From positions 1 through 64,000 of the forward strand of contig JADFSO010000012.1 in assembly GCA_022560735.1 (NCBI GenBank): a stretch of 64,000 bases of DNA, read 5' to 3'. The first letter of the stretch is position 1, and the number at the start of each line of letters is the position of its first letter. A program made the translations under genes and the position numbers. A model generated the notes under the pieces. The model was not told where the DNA came from, ran no database searches, and saw only the letters and a program-made list of their open reading frames with translations. Shown in pieces: positions 17,855-26,598 of the stretch. The stretch comes from Pseudomonadota bacterium (GTDB lineage: Bacteria; Pseudomonadota; Gammaproteobacteria; Steroidobacterales; MnTg04).

Positions 17855-18358
17855 ATGAAGCAGGAAAATACCGAGGAATCCAGGCGCAGCAGATTTGAGA
17901 ATATCGCGCGAACCCACGAGGGGGACCTGTTCCGATTTGCTTTCTGGCTTTGCCGCGATCATTCAATCGCCCAGGACTTAGTCCAGGAGACCTTGCTGAG
18001 GGCATGGCGCTCTTTCGACAGCCTCCGGGACGAATCGGCGGCCCGCTACTGGTTGATAACCATTTTGCGGCGGGAAAACGCCAGGATGTATGAGCGCAAG
18101 CGGCATCCTACTCAGGATATCGATGATTTGACGCCGGCGGAGCAGGGATTGCTCGCGAATACACCGGATACGGACCTGGCGGATCTGAGGGCGGCGATAA
18201 GCAAGCTCGAGCCCGATTATCGCGAACCCTTGATTTTGCAGGTTTTGCTGGGATTCAGCACGGCAGAGATAGCCGGGCTGATGGAAATTAAACAAGGCGC
18301 GGTGCTGACGAGGTTGTATCGGGCTCGCAAGATGCTGATGAAGTCTTTTGAGGAATGA
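17855..18358 (+). CDS. ECF-type RNA polymerase sigma factor
   Basis: 167 residues from the ATG at 17855. Region 2 (DLFRFAFWLCRDHSIAQDLVQETLLRAW, in parts) and region 4 (LEPDYREPLILQVLLGFSTAEIAGLM, then GAVLTRLYRARKML) are clear, and no region 1 or 3 is present. It would direct RNA polymerase to an envelope- or metal-stress regulon. An anti-sigma gene follows 11 bp later and an HvfA-type peptide gene 1 kb later, so that peptide is a plausible target. Confidence 0.92.
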   Translation: MKQENTEESRRSRFENIARTHEGDLFRFAFWLCRDHSIAQDLVQETLLRAWRSFDSLRDESAARYWLITILRRENARMYERKRHPTQDIDDLTPAEQGLLANTPDTDLADLRAAISKLEPDYREPLILQVLLGFSTAEIAGLMEIKQGAVLTRLYRARKMLMKSFEE

Positions 18359-18368
18359 GTGACCAGTG

Positions 18369-19058
18369 ATGAATTGCCTGGAATTTCGCAAACAGTTTGG
18401 CGCTGACCCCGCCTGCCAGGACCAGCCGTTGCTGGCGCACCGGCAGGCTTGTGCGGCGTGCGCCCGTTTTGCGGATCGGGTCCAGGATTTTGACCGTAAG
18501 CTGGTCCTGGCGCTGCGTGTCCCGCTCCTTGCAGATCAAGGCGGTTCCTACCAGGTACCCGCGGATACCGGCCTTGGTCAGGGCCGGGCATGGATCGGAC
18601 TGGCCGCGAGCCTGGTTCTTGGACTGGGTGTTGGGTTGCTGACCTGGTGGAGTGCGCCGCATCGTGATATTGCGCAGGATTTGCTTGTCCATATGCATCA
18701 TGCGGGGATATCCCTGGTGTCTACCGATCAGCGGGTATCGAATCAGCAATTGGCGACGGTGCTTCGACAGTCGAGAATGACGATGTCTCAAGGAATAGCC
18801 GGGGTTTCCTATGCGCGTAGCTGCATGTTTCGGGGCCGGCTGGTACCTCACCTGGTGGTGCAGGGCGAGAAAGGCCCGGTCACGGTGATGATATTGCCCG
18901 ACCTGGAGGTCGATGGGCCAACGAGTTTCTCTGAGCAGGGCTTTTTTGGAACCATTCTGCCTGCGGCCACGGGGAGTATTGCCATTATTGCCGGAGAGGA
19001 AAGCGACATCGAAGCGGTGTCCGAGCCGATTATTCAATCACTGCGCTGGGATATTTGA
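18369..19058 (+). CDS. DUF3379 zinc-type anti-sigma factor
   Basis: 229 residues. The N-terminal HRQACAAC (H-x3-C-x2-C, about residues 26-33) is the ZAS zinc anti-sigma motif. One membrane helix follows (about 78-95), then a periplasmic domain. It is co-transcribed with the ECF sigma factor and should hold it at the membrane until signalled. The start is the ATG at 18369; a GTG codon immediately before is also open. Confidence 0.85.
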   Translation: MNCLEFRKQFGADPACQDQPLLAHRQACAACARFADRVQDFDRKLVLALRVPLLADQGGSYQVPADTGLGQGRAWIGLAASLVLGLGVGLLTWWSAPHRDIAQDLLVHMHHAGISLVSTDQRVSNQQLATVLRQSRMTMSQGIAGVSYARSCMFRGRLVPHLVVQGEKGPVTVMILPDLEVDGPTSFSEQGFFGTILPAATGSIAIIAGEESDIEAVSEPIIQSLRWDI

Positions 19059-19279
19059 GCGCATCAGCCTGTAATTTTTTTGCTTGCGACCCTGTCTAGT
19101 TTATTAAGCCCGGCAGGGCGTTTGAGTAACGGAGGTATGGATCTGGGTTTTTGTGGTGAGGCATTCTTTCTGCTTAAATTATGAGCATCAAGAAACCAGC
19201 CGCGTCACGAAGCGCGCCAGCGGTCTGAGACCGCCCGGCTTTGATTAGTCTCCACTTGTCGCAAAATTCAGACAGTGGT

Positions 19280-19352
19280 GGCCTTCCGGTCCGGGGTCTA
19301 TGCTAATTTCAACCCGCTCGTTTAGAAGCGGATAATAAAGTGGCCGGAAGGC
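19280..19352 (+). promoter_or_regulatory. Structured leader upstream of the hvfA-like gene
   Basis: The 331-bp gap 19059-19389 holds no gene. Near its 3' end GGCCTTCCGG (19280-19289) can pair with CCGGAAGGC (19344-19352), enclosing a smaller hairpin CCGCT (19314-19318)/AGCGG (19327-19331). The structure ends about 22 nt before AAGGAG. A regulatory leader is possible but unproven. A second hairpin, CGGTCT-G-AGACCG, lies further upstream near 19230 and may end the sigma/anti-sigma transcript. Confidence 0.35.
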
Positions 19353-19389
19353 TGTTAATTCCCTATGGGATACTAAGGAGACCTGCATC

Positions 19390-19743
19390 ATGTCTGAATT
19401 AAAGAAACCTCTGGCACTGGCGGTTGGCGTCGCACTGGCGTCCGCATTCGCTTTCGCCAGCACCGCTAGTGCTGACAGCAGCCCGTTCATGGCGGCCGCG
19501 CTGAGCTCTGGCTACATGGCTTCCGCCGATATCGGCGAAGGCAAGTGTGGCGAAGGCAAGTGTGGCGAAGACAAAGACGCCGAAGGCAGCAGTGGCGAAG
19601 ACAAAGACGCCGAAGGCAGCAGTGGCGAAGACAAAGACGCCGAAGGTAGCTGTGGCGAAGACAAAGGCGGCGAAGGTAGCTGCGGTGAAGACAAAGGCGA
19701 AGAAGGCAAGTGTGGTGAAGGCAAATGCGGCGAGTCGCTGTAA
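19390..19743 (+). CDS. hvfA: HvfA-like EGKCG-repeat RiPP metallophore precursor (orphan)
   Basis: 117 residues. A signal-peptide-like leader (MSELKKPLALAVGVALASAFAFASTASA) precedes a short spacer and a low-complexity core of eight EG-x-x-G units: EGKCG twice, EGSSG twice, EGSCG twice, EGKCG twice, joined by EDKDA or EDKGG linkers. EGKCG motifs are the substrate of DUF692 MNIO enzymes with a DUF2063 partner in the hvfABC-type systems, giving oxazolone/thioamide-modified, copper-binding peptides. No DUF692 or DUF2063 gene is in this window. AAGGAG lies 9 nt before the ATG, and an intrinsic terminator follows the gene, so it is probably a single-gene transcript. Confidence 0.82.
   Translation: MSELKKPLALAVGVALASAFAFASTASADSSPFMAAALSSGYMASADIGEGKCGEGKCGEDKDAEGSSGEDKDAEGSSGEDKDAEGSCGEDKGGEGSCGEDKGEEGKCGEGKCGESL
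19537..19731 (+). repeat. Tandem coding repeat of the hvfA-like gene
   Basis: Near-identical units of 15 or 30 bp (GAAGGCAAGTGTGGC and GAAGACAAAGACGCC type) encode the EGxxG/EDKxx series. Because the period is a multiple of three, all six frames stay open, which explains the spurious antisense frames here. Point changes TGT to AGT convert Cys to Ser in the middle units. Confidence 0.85.
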
Positions 19744-19785
19744 GGCGTTCATAGCACTGCACGGAATTCTTCGGAATTCTATCGA

Positions 19786-19812
19786 GGCCCGCGCAAGCGG
19801 GCCTTTTTATTT
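19786..19812 (+). terminator. Intrinsic terminator after the hvfA-like gene
   Basis: A perfect 7-bp GC stem GGCCCGC/GCGGGCC around a GCAA tetraloop is followed by TTTTTATTT. It lies 43 bp downstream of the stop codon. Confidence 0.9.
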
Positions 19813-19910
19813 GTGCCGGAAAAATAATGAAACGGTGCTGGCAAGCCCCGATACCGCGGATTACTCTATAGGGCGACACCTTCATTCAACGGCCTTCGAG
19901 AGCGATTTTC

Positions 19911-20501
19911 ATGGCAGGGAAAAACCAGCAGGAATCGAGGTGCAGGTGGGCGCAAAAGGAAATCTTTCATGGCTACCACGATCTGGAATGGGGTGTACCG
20001 GTACACGATGAGCGGTTGCATTTCGAATTCCTGGTGCTCGAGGGCGCGCAGGCCGGTCTGAGTTGGGAGACGATTCTGAAAAAGCGCGACGGTTATCGCG
20101 AGGCATTCGACAACTTCGACCCAAACAAGGTTGCCCGCTACGGAGACGCAAGGATCGATAAACTCCTGGCCAACCCGGCGATAGTCAGAAACCGGCTCAA
20201 GGTCAGATCGGCGGTGAGCAACGCAAAGGCTTTCCTGGCCGTACAAAAGGAATTTGGCAGCTTCGATCTCTATATCTGGGATTTCGTTGGCGGCAAACCG
20301 ATACAAAATCGCTGGAAAACCATGGAGCAGCTGCCGGTGACGACCGGTCAATCGGATGTGTTGTCGAAAGACCTGAAAAAGAGAGGCTTCAAGTTTGTCG
20401 GCAGCACCATCATTTACGCACATATGCAGGCCATCGGGATGGTTAACGATCATGCAACGAGTTGTTTTCGTTATCGGGAATGCAAAGCTCTGGCTGTGTA
20501 G
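19911..20501 (+). CDS. tag: DNA-3-methyladenine glycosylase I
   Basis: 196 residues. RCRWAQKEIFHGYHDLEWG near the N-terminus, FEFLVLEGAQAGLSWETIL and the C-terminal FKFVGSTIIYAHMQAIGMVNDH are the conserved Tag segments. It removes 3-methyladenine from alkylated DNA. Its 3' end overlaps the start of the downstream peptidase gene by 50 bp in a different frame. Confidence 0.94.
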   Translation: MAGKNQQESRCRWAQKEIFHGYHDLEWGVPVHDERLHFEFLVLEGAQAGLSWETILKKRDGYREAFDNFDPNKVARYGDARIDKLLANPAIVRNRLKVRSAVSNAKAFLAVQKEFGSFDLYIWDFVGGKPIQNRWKTMEQLPVTTGQSDVLSKDLKKRGFKFVGSTIIYAHMQAIGMVNDHATSCFRYRECKALAV

Positions 20502-22038
20502 CGCGCTGTTGATTTTCTGTCCGCCAGCGATGGCGGGGGCAGCGGACTCCGGGTCGCCGGTCGTCCAGGCCGTAGCCGCAGCGCGGACGCACAACAGCGC
20601 TAACCAGGGCCGAATCGTCCGCGAATTTGTGCAGCTGCTGGCTTTGCGGAACGTGGCGTCGAATCATGCCGATATGCGTCGGAATGCCGAGTTCATCATG
20701 GAGATGATGCGACGACGAGGCGTCGAGTCGCGATTGCTTGAAGCGCCGGGCAGCCCGCCGGTTGTTTTTGGCGAATTGAACCGGGGCGCCGCGCACACGG
20801 TGCTGATTTACGCGCACTACGATGGCCAGCCTGTGCAACGTGAGTTGTGGGCGTCCGACCCCTGGCAACCGGTACTGCGCAAAGGCAGGCTCGAAGATAA
20901 TGCGGCAACGGTCGATCTCGGTTCCCTGCCCGCCGAAATCCCCGGCGAGTGGCGCCTGTACGCGCGCTCGGCAGGTGACGACAAAGCGCCGATCATTGGC
21001 CTGCTGAGCGCGATCGATGCGCTGGCGGCGGCGGATATTCCAGTCTCGGTCAATCTCAAATTCTTTTTCGATGGCGAGGAGGAAGCCGGCTCGCCTCATC
21101 TTGCGGACATGATTCGGCGGCACGCGAACCTGTTGCAGGCCGATTTCTGGTTGTTCTGCGATGGGCCGGTGCACCAGACCCGCCGGCAACTGGTCAGTTT
21201 TGGGGTGCGCGGAATAACCGGGGCAGATATCACCGTCTATGGGCCGTTGCGCCAATTGCACAGCGGGCATTATGGGAACTGGGCGCCAAACCCGGTCATG
21301 ATGCTGGTGCATCTGCTGGCCAGCATGCGCGCCCCGGATGGTGAGATCCTGGTCGATGGATTTGCCGAAGCGGTAGCTGAGCCAAGCGCGGAGGCGTTGG
21401 CCGCGATAGCGGCGGCTCCACCGGTCGACGAGTTCTTGCGCAAGGATTTCGCGCTTGGATGGACGGAAGGCAGCGGCCAGCGTCTTGAGAGGCTGATCAT
21501 GAATCCGGCGATCAATGTTCGCGGAATCAGGGCAGGCGGTGTGGGCAAGACCGCCCGCAACGCGATCGCAGATCAGGCCACCGCAGCGCTGGGATTCCGC
21601 CTGGTCCCGGATCTTACGCCCGCAAGAGTGCAGGCGCTGGTCGATGCCCACATTCGTAAACAAGGCTATACGATCGTGCGTGAACCACCGGATTCGCAAA
21701 CCCTGGGACAGCATGAGAAGGTCGCGCTGGTCGAGTGGCGCGAATACGGTTACCCGGCTGTCTGGATGGACATGAATGATCTACGCGCGCAGGCCATTAG
21801 CCGGATTCTGCTACAGGCAACGGATGGCGAGCTGGTCAGAATGCCGACGATGGGCGGGAGCCTGCCGTTGCACGTTATCCGGCAAGGGCTTGGCGTCCCC
21901 ATCGTGATGCTTCCCATGGCGAACCATGACAATAACCAGCACAGCCCGAACGAGAACCTGCGCATGCAGAATCTGTGGGACGCTATTGAGATTTATGCGG
22001 CGGTGCTGGCTGGTCTTGGCGCGGAGCTCGCCAGGTAG
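20452..22038 (+). CDS. Exported M20-family metallopeptidase
   Basis: 528 residues from the ATG at 20452, which begins a good signal peptide ending in PPAMAGA; the frame is open 19 codons upstream. VLIYAHYDGQPVQ (metal-binding His and Asp), FDGEEEAGSPHL (catalytic Glu pair) and the late NEN/HDNNQHSPNENL segment match M20 di-zinc exopeptidases or amidohydrolases. Periplasmic peptide or dipeptide hydrolysis is inferred. Confidence 0.87.
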   Translation: MQRVVFVIGNAKLWLCSALLIFCPPAMAGAADSGSPVVQAVAAARTHNSANQGRIVREFVQLLALRNVASNHADMRRNAEFIMEMMRRRGVESRLLEAPGSPPVVFGELNRGAAHTVLIYAHYDGQPVQRELWASDPWQPVLRKGRLEDNAATVDLGSLPAEIPGEWRLYARSAGDDKAPIIGLLSAIDALAAADIPVSVNLKFFFDGEEEAGSPHLADMIRRHANLLQADFWLFCDGPVHQTRRQLVSFGVRGITGADITVYGPLRQLHSGHYGNWAPNPVMMLVHLLASMRAPDGEILVDGFAEAVAEPSAEALAAIAAAPPVDEFLRKDFALGWTEGSGQRLERLIMNPAINVRGIRAGGVGKTARNAIADQATAALGFRLVPDLTPARVQALVDAHIRKQGYTIVREPPDSQTLGQHEKVALVEWREYGYPAVWMDMNDLRAQAISRILLQATDGELVRMPTMGGSLPLHVIRQGLGVPIVMLPMANHDNNQHSPNENLRMQNLWDAIEIYAAVLAGLGAELAR

Positions 22039-22174
22039 TGAGCGCAATGCACGGAACCGCCATGACGGCATGCTAAAATCCCGGCATGCCGATAAGCAAA
22101 AGCATACGGTCTTATTTGCCGGATGTCCCGGCCAAAAAACCATCCGCATACGGTCATGGACCCGGCGGGACCGA

Positions 22175-23128
22175 GTGATTACACCGCTTTTTCTTTTCAT
22201 CGCCGGCCTGGCGCTGTTGTTGCTTGGCGCGGATTTCCTCGTGCGGGGCGCGACCTCGATCGGCCTGCGGCTGGGGATTACGCCGTTGGTGGCCGGCCTG
22301 ACCATTGTCGCTTTTGGCACCAGCAGCCCCGAGCTTGCGGTCGGCGTCGATGCTGCGTATCGGGGTCTTGGTGACATGGCGATCGGCAGCGCGGTGGGTT
22401 CCAACATCTGCAATATTGCCCTGGTACTGGGCGCGGCGGCGCTCGTTCGGCCAATCAATATTCAGTCCCAGTTGGTGCGCCTGGATATCCCGGTGATGAT
22501 TTTTTGCAGTTTGCTGTTGATTCTCGTATTGATGGACGGTGTTATTTCGACATTTGATGGCGTCGTCCTGGTTGGCGGAATCGCCATATATATTTTCTTT
22601 TCGATCTATTTGGCGCGTGGCGAACAGAAAAAAATCCAGGATGAGTTTGGCGAAGTCGTTCGGGATAACCTGCTGGCCTGGTGGAAAGAAATCCTGCTCG
22701 TGGTCGTCGGTTTGGGAATGCTGATTTTTGGCGGCTCGATGCTGGTCGACACAGCGGTCGAACTGGCTCGGGGTTTCAAGATAGCGCCGGCGCTTATTGC
22801 TCTTACAGTAATCGCCGTTGGGACCAGTCTGCCGGAACTCGCCACCGCGATGCTGGCGTCATACCGCCGGCAAGGCGATATTGCGATAGGCAACGCGGTT
22901 GGTTCCAATATATTCAATATACTCGCCATAGTCGGTATCAGTGCGCTGGTGGGGCCGCTGCACATGGGTGCGATAAAATGGCCGGACCTGGCGGTCATGC
23001 TGGCGGTTTCCCTTATACTGATCCCGCTGGTTATTTCCAGGCGCCAGCTCGAGCGATCGGAAGGCGTGTTCCTGCTGGTGATTTATTTCCTCTATATGCT
23101 GGTGACGGTACAGAAGGCCGGGTTCTGA
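22175..23128 (+). CDS. Calcium/sodium antiporter (CaCA family)
   Basis: 317 residues from the GTG at 22175; the frame upstream is open but hydrophilic and unrelated. Ten membrane helices hold the two alpha repeats FGTSSPELAVGVDAAY...GSAVGSN and VGTSLPELATAMLASY...GNAVGSN. The family (YrbG/MJ0091) exchanges Ca2+ for Na+ or H+. A cytoplasmic loop lies between the halves. Confidence 0.92.
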   Translation: MITPLFLFIAGLALLLLGADFLVRGATSIGLRLGITPLVAGLTIVAFGTSSPELAVGVDAAYRGLGDMAIGSAVGSNICNIALVLGAAALVRPINIQSQLVRLDIPVMIFCSLLLILVLMDGVISTFDGVVLVGGIAIYIFFSIYLARGEQKKIQDEFGEVVRDNLLAWWKEILLVVVGLGMLIFGGSMLVDTAVELARGFKIAPALIALTVIAVGTSLPELATAMLASYRRQGDIAIGNAVGSNIFNILAIVGISALVGPLHMGAIKWPDLAVMLAVSLILIPLVISRRQLERSEGVFLLVIYFLYMLVTVQKAGF

Positions 23129-23218
23129 CAGGTCCGCCAGAACGCCGGGCGCAACGTAGAGGTAGCAACTATTAGCCAGGTCGAATGTCAATATGCAAGC
23201 GAGCAACGAAAATCAAGC

Positions 23219-24058
23219 ATGAATGCGGCGCAAGCAAAAAGACGGTTCACCAGTTACGTCGGCACAATATTCTTTGTCCTCGTCCTGGTTTTGCCTGGCC
23301 AGGCATTCTCCGATGTCGTGGAAGGCTGGGCCGCATTCAATGAAATGGATTACGACACGGCAATGTCGGAGATCGACAAACTGGCAAATGCCGGCGATCC
23401 CGATGCCTGCTACTTGCTCGGCCTGCTGCATGACCCGGCGTTTCACCGCCTTCCATCAGGCAAGTATTACCAGTCGTCGTACTTCGATGTCGCCAGGGCG
23501 GTCAGTCTTTACCGCCGTGCGGTCGATGCCGGCGATGGCCGTGCGATGCATCACCTGGCCGAACTCTACATCATGCTCGTGGATGAACGCTGGGCCCGGT
23601 ACAAACCGAGTGATATCGGCAACCTGACCAGCGCGGCATTGTCATTGCGGCGCAGGTCGACTCCGCTGTTACGGGTACTGGCCGAGCAGGGGAATGGGGT
23701 CGCGGCTTATATGCTTGCCGAAGCGCGGCGCAACGAACCGTTCTTCTTCGCTGCGATGGACAATGCGCGCATCAAGCTCGAGCTTTCTGCCTGGCAAGAC
23801 GACCCGGCAAGTCAGTTATACCTCGGCAGGACCTTCCTGTTGCAGCGCGGCATGGTCACTCGCACTGGTTATACGATGGACCCGCCGGAAGCCTTCGCCT
23901 GGTTTACGGTCTCGGCCAAGAGAGGAAATATGCACGCCCGGGTCTACCAGGTGGAAGCGGCGGAAATGATGCCGGTTCGCGATCATGGCCGCGCCGAAGA
24001 ACTGGCCCGGGCTTTACTAAAAACGCTGGCTGGAAAATCGGCAAAGAATCGCGATTAA
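23219..24058 (+). CDS. Sel1-like repeat exported protein
   Basis: 279 residues. An N-terminal hydrophobic segment (about 14-33) suggests export. The body contains degenerate Sel1/TPR-type repeats (AGDPDACYLLGLLHD, AVDAGDGRAMHHLAELY, DPASQLYLGRTFLL, EAFAWFTVSAKRGNMHAR). Such solenoids usually bind other proteins. No partner is evident from context. Confidence 0.75.
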   Translation: MNAAQAKRRFTSYVGTIFFVLVLVLPGQAFSDVVEGWAAFNEMDYDTAMSEIDKLANAGDPDACYLLGLLHDPAFHRLPSGKYYQSSYFDVARAVSLYRRAVDAGDGRAMHHLAELYIMLVDERWARYKPSDIGNLTSAALSLRRRSTPLLRVLAEQGNGVAAYMLAEARRNEPFFFAAMDNARIKLELSAWQDDPASQLYLGRTFLLQRGMVTRTGYTMDPPEAFAWFTVSAKRGNMHARVYQVEAAEMMPVRDHGRAEELARALLKTLAGKSAKNRD

Positions 24059-24085
24059 AACGGGCGGCGGGCCGTCATTTCGCAG

Positions 24086-24643
24086 TTAGCTTTCATAACC
24101 CTGGATCTCTTCCTCGCTGTAAGCCACACCCAGACCCAGCGCGATCCGGTTGACGAAATTGAAATAGGCGGTGACCAGCGTGATGTCCAGGATATCACTA
24201 TCCGACAGGCCCAGATCGCGCAGTTTCTGCACATCGTCAGCGCTAACCTGGTGCGGGTTCGTGGTCAGTTTCTCGGCATGTTTCAGCATACCTGCAAGCC
24301 GTGCGTCCAGCGTGTCCAGCGCTTCCGCGTTGCGAATCTTTGCCAGGACCTGTGCGTTCTTTTCGTAGCGGGCGAGTGGTTCGTAGTGATGATGTACGCA
24401 ATAGCTGCATTCGTTATTGGCCGAAACAACCACCGCAATCGCTTCCCGCTCCTTGCGGCTCAGACCCGACCTGGCAAACATCAGGTGCATGTATAAATCG
24501 ACATGGGTTTTTAGCGCGCCCGGGTTGAGGCTTTGCACCTGCAGAATATTGGCCAGTTTGCCGCGGCTTTTGAGCAGCTCGTCATAGACCGTGCGCAGTT
24601 CGCCATCGGCATCCTGCTCTTCAATCTCATTGATCCAGGCCAT
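24086..24643 (-). CDS. AhpD-like / carboxymuconolactone decarboxylase-family peroxidase-related enzyme
   Basis: 185 residues, all-helical. ECSYCVHHH (C-x2-C plus His, about residues 78-86) is the redox motif of the alkylhydroperoxidase AhpD-like group, with SRKEREAIAVVVS ahead of it. It probably uses a dithiol mechanism against peroxides, but the physiological substrate is unknown. It lies downstream of the VOC gene on the same strand. Confidence 0.88.
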   Translation of the reverse strand: MAWINEIEEQDADGELRTVYDELLKSRGKLANILQVQSLNPGALKTHVDLYMHLMFARSGLSRKEREAIAVVVSANNECSYCVHHHYEPLARYEKNAQVLAKIRNAEALDTLDARLAGMLKHAEKLTTNPHQVSADDVQKLRDLGLSDSDILDITLVTAYFNFVNRIALGLGVAYSEEEIQGYES

Positions 24644-24690
24644 GGCCAGTCTCCATTAATTTTGCGTTCGACAGGCCATGCGTGGCCTTG

Positions 24691-25113
24691 TCAGCTGCGT
24701 GCAAAAATTTTATCGTGGTCGCGAAAGCTTTTGAATTCCAGGGCGTTGCCTGCCGGGTCGCGAACGAAGAACGTCCCTTGTTCGCCGGCTTGACCCTGGA
24801 ATCGAATCCGCGGCTCGATCAGGAAGGACAACCCGGACTGGCGAATGCGTTCCGCCATTTCCTCCCATTCAGACCATGGCAAAATCAGGCCGAAGTGCGG
24901 TACCGGCACCTGGTCGCCATCGACCGGGGAGCTCGCTTCAGCATGTCCTGATATCGCCAGGTGCGCGGTAATCTGGTGGCCGTGCAGGTTGAAATCTATC
25001 CATCGCGTATCTTTGCGCCCGAGCGAGCATCCGAGGACACCGGTGTAAAAGGATTCGGCCTGTGCGATATCGTCGACGGTAAACGCCAGGTGAAAAGGAG
25101 TCAGCTCAGTCAT
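24691..25113 (-). CDS. VOC-family (glyoxalase/dioxygenase-like) protein
   Basis: 140 residues with two beta-alpha-beta-beta-beta units: [23 protein letters not shown] with a metal-ligand His, then [16 protein letters not shown] with a ligand Glu. The substrate is not predictable. Its start overlaps the end of hemF by 8 bp, so it is co-transcribed with hemF. Confidence 0.85.
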   Translation of the reverse strand: MTELTPFHLAFTVDDIAQAESFYTGVLGCSLGRKDTRWIDFNLHGHQITAHLAISGHAEASSPVDGDQVPVPHFGLILPWSEWEEMAERIRQSGLSFLIEPRIRFQGQAGEQGTFFVRDPAGNALEFKSFRDHDKIFARS

Positions 25114-26032
25114 CTGCAGATTCTCCCAGCCAATCGCGCGGCCTCAGGTAATTTTCGTACAAATCAAGTTCGGCGCTGCCCGGATCCGGTTTCCAGTCAT
25201 AGGCCCAGCGAACCAGCGGGGGCAAGGACATCAGGATGGATTCGGTACGACCGCCGGACTCCAGACCGAACAAAGTGCCGCGGTCATAAACCAGGTTGAA
25301 TTCCACGTAGCGGCCCCGGCGGTAAAGCTGGAATTGGCGCTCACGTTCACCGTATTCATGATTCCTGCGTCGTTCGACGATCGGCGCGTAGGCTTGAAGA
25401 TAGTTGTCGCCGACACTGCGCATGAAAGCGAAACTGGTGTCGAAATCCCATTCGTTCAAATCGTCGAAAAACAACCCCCCCACGCCGCGCGTCTCACCGC
25501 GGTGCGGCAGATAAAAATACTCGTCGCACCATTTCTTGAAGCGCGGATATAGCTCTTCGCCAAATGGATCGCAGGTGGCTTTGGCCTGCCGATGCCATTG
25601 CACGGCGTCTTCATGGTATGGGTAATACGGGGTCAGATCGAAGCCGCCGCCAAACCACCAGGCTATTTCTCCATCCGCCTGGGTAGCCTGGAAATAGCGG
25701 ACATTGGCATGGCTGGCAGGTACATAGGGGTTTTTCGGGTGGATCACCAGGGAGACGCCGGTAGCCTGGAAACTGGCGCCTGCCAGCTCCGGCCGTCGTA
25801 CCATCGCCGATTGCGGGAGGCCCTCGCCGATGACATGAGAGAAATTGACGCCGGCTTGCTCGAACACATCGCCATCGCGCATGATGCGGGTCACGCCACC
25901 ACCGCCATGCTCGCCTCTGTCCCAGCGATCCTCGGCAAAACGGGATTCGCCATCGAGCTTTTCCAGCCCGGCGCAGATATCGTCCTGCAATGATCTCAGG
26001 TAGTCGATCACTGCATCGATGTCGCTTTTCAT
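25106..26032 (-). CDS. hemF: Oxygen-dependent coproporphyrinogen III oxidase
   Basis: 308 residues. [28 protein letters not shown] and [20 protein letters not shown] are characteristic HemF segments. It converts coproporphyrinogen III to protoporphyrinogen IX with O2, pointing to an aerobic life. Its start overlaps the tsaC stop by 1 bp and its end overlaps the VOC gene. Confidence 0.96.
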   Translation of the reverse strand: MKSDIDAVIDYLRSLQDDICAGLEKLDGESRFAEDRWDRGEHGGGGVTRIMRDGDVFEQAGVNFSHVIGEGLPQSAMVRRPELAGASFQATGVSLVIHPKNPYVPASHANVRYFQATQADGEIAWWFGGGFDLTPYYPYHEDAVQWHRQAKATCDPFGEELYPRFKKWCDEYFYLPHRGETRGVGGLFFDDLNEWDFDTSFAFMRSVGDNYLQAYAPIVERRRNHEYGERERQFQLYRRGRYVEFNLVYDRGTLFGLESGGRTESILMSLPPLVRWAYDWKPDPGSAELDLYENYLRPRDWLGESADD

Positions 26033-26598
26033 TACCGTGGGCCCGCGCGCAGCACTTTTCCGGTATCAGCATCGCGCAATTCGGTGGGTCCGCCAAGTCC
26101 GCCGGTCTCTCCAGGCGTGATCATGTCGACCAGGCCACCGAACATGCGTCGCACCGCCAGCCGGCTCGATGCCGGTGGCCGGCCGGAAATATTGGCGCTG
26201 GTGGATACCAGCGCTGAATCGGCCGCTTCGCACAGGGCCCGAACTATCGGGTGCTGGCTGATGCGGACGGCGATGGTATCGCGGTCACCGGTGATCCACC
26301 GGGGTGCATCTGCGCTGGCGGCAACCACCCAGGTTACCGGCGCTTTTTCCTGCGCAAGAAGACGGGCCATGGTTTTGTCGCCAAGCCGGCCGAGGTATGG
26401 CAGGAGTTGATCGATCGATGAGGCCACCAGCACAAAACCGAGATCCGGCTTGCGGTTTTTCATGTCCAGGATGCGCTGGATGGCGATGACGTTTTCCGGC
26501 AGGCAACCCAGGCCAAAGACGCCTTCGGTCGGGTAGGCAATGACTCCACCTGCTGCAAGCACCCCGCTCGCCCGGCGCAGGGTGTGCCGACTAATCAT
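26032..26598 (-). CDS. tsaC: Threonylcarbamoyl-AMP synthase (YrdC/Sua5 domain)
   Basis: 188 residues. [34 protein letters not shown] and [14 protein letters not shown] are the YrdC-fold motifs. It makes the threonylcarbamoyl-AMP needed for the t6A37 modification of ANN-decoding tRNAs. Its length is that of TsaC without the Sua5 extension. It overlaps the topA 3' end by 8 bp and hemF by 1 bp. Confidence 0.94.
   Translation of the reverse strand: MISRHTLRRASGVLAAGGVIAYPTEGVFGLGCLPENVIAIQRILDMKNRKPDLGFVLVASSIDQLLPYLGRLGDKTMARLLAQEKAPVTWVVAASADAPRWITGDRDTIAVRISQHPIVRALCEAADSALVSTSANISGRPPASSRLAVRRMFGGLVDMITPGETGGLGGPTELRDADTGKVLRAGPR

Noticed and set aside
19535-19740. Regularly repeated 30-bp units as a possible CRISPR array
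   Set aside because: The units are contiguous without spacers and encode a signal-peptide-bearing low-complexity protein.
20443-21714. A 423-codon minus-strand frame
   Set aside because: Shadow of the M20 peptidase gene, which has intact metal-binding motifs on the plus strand.
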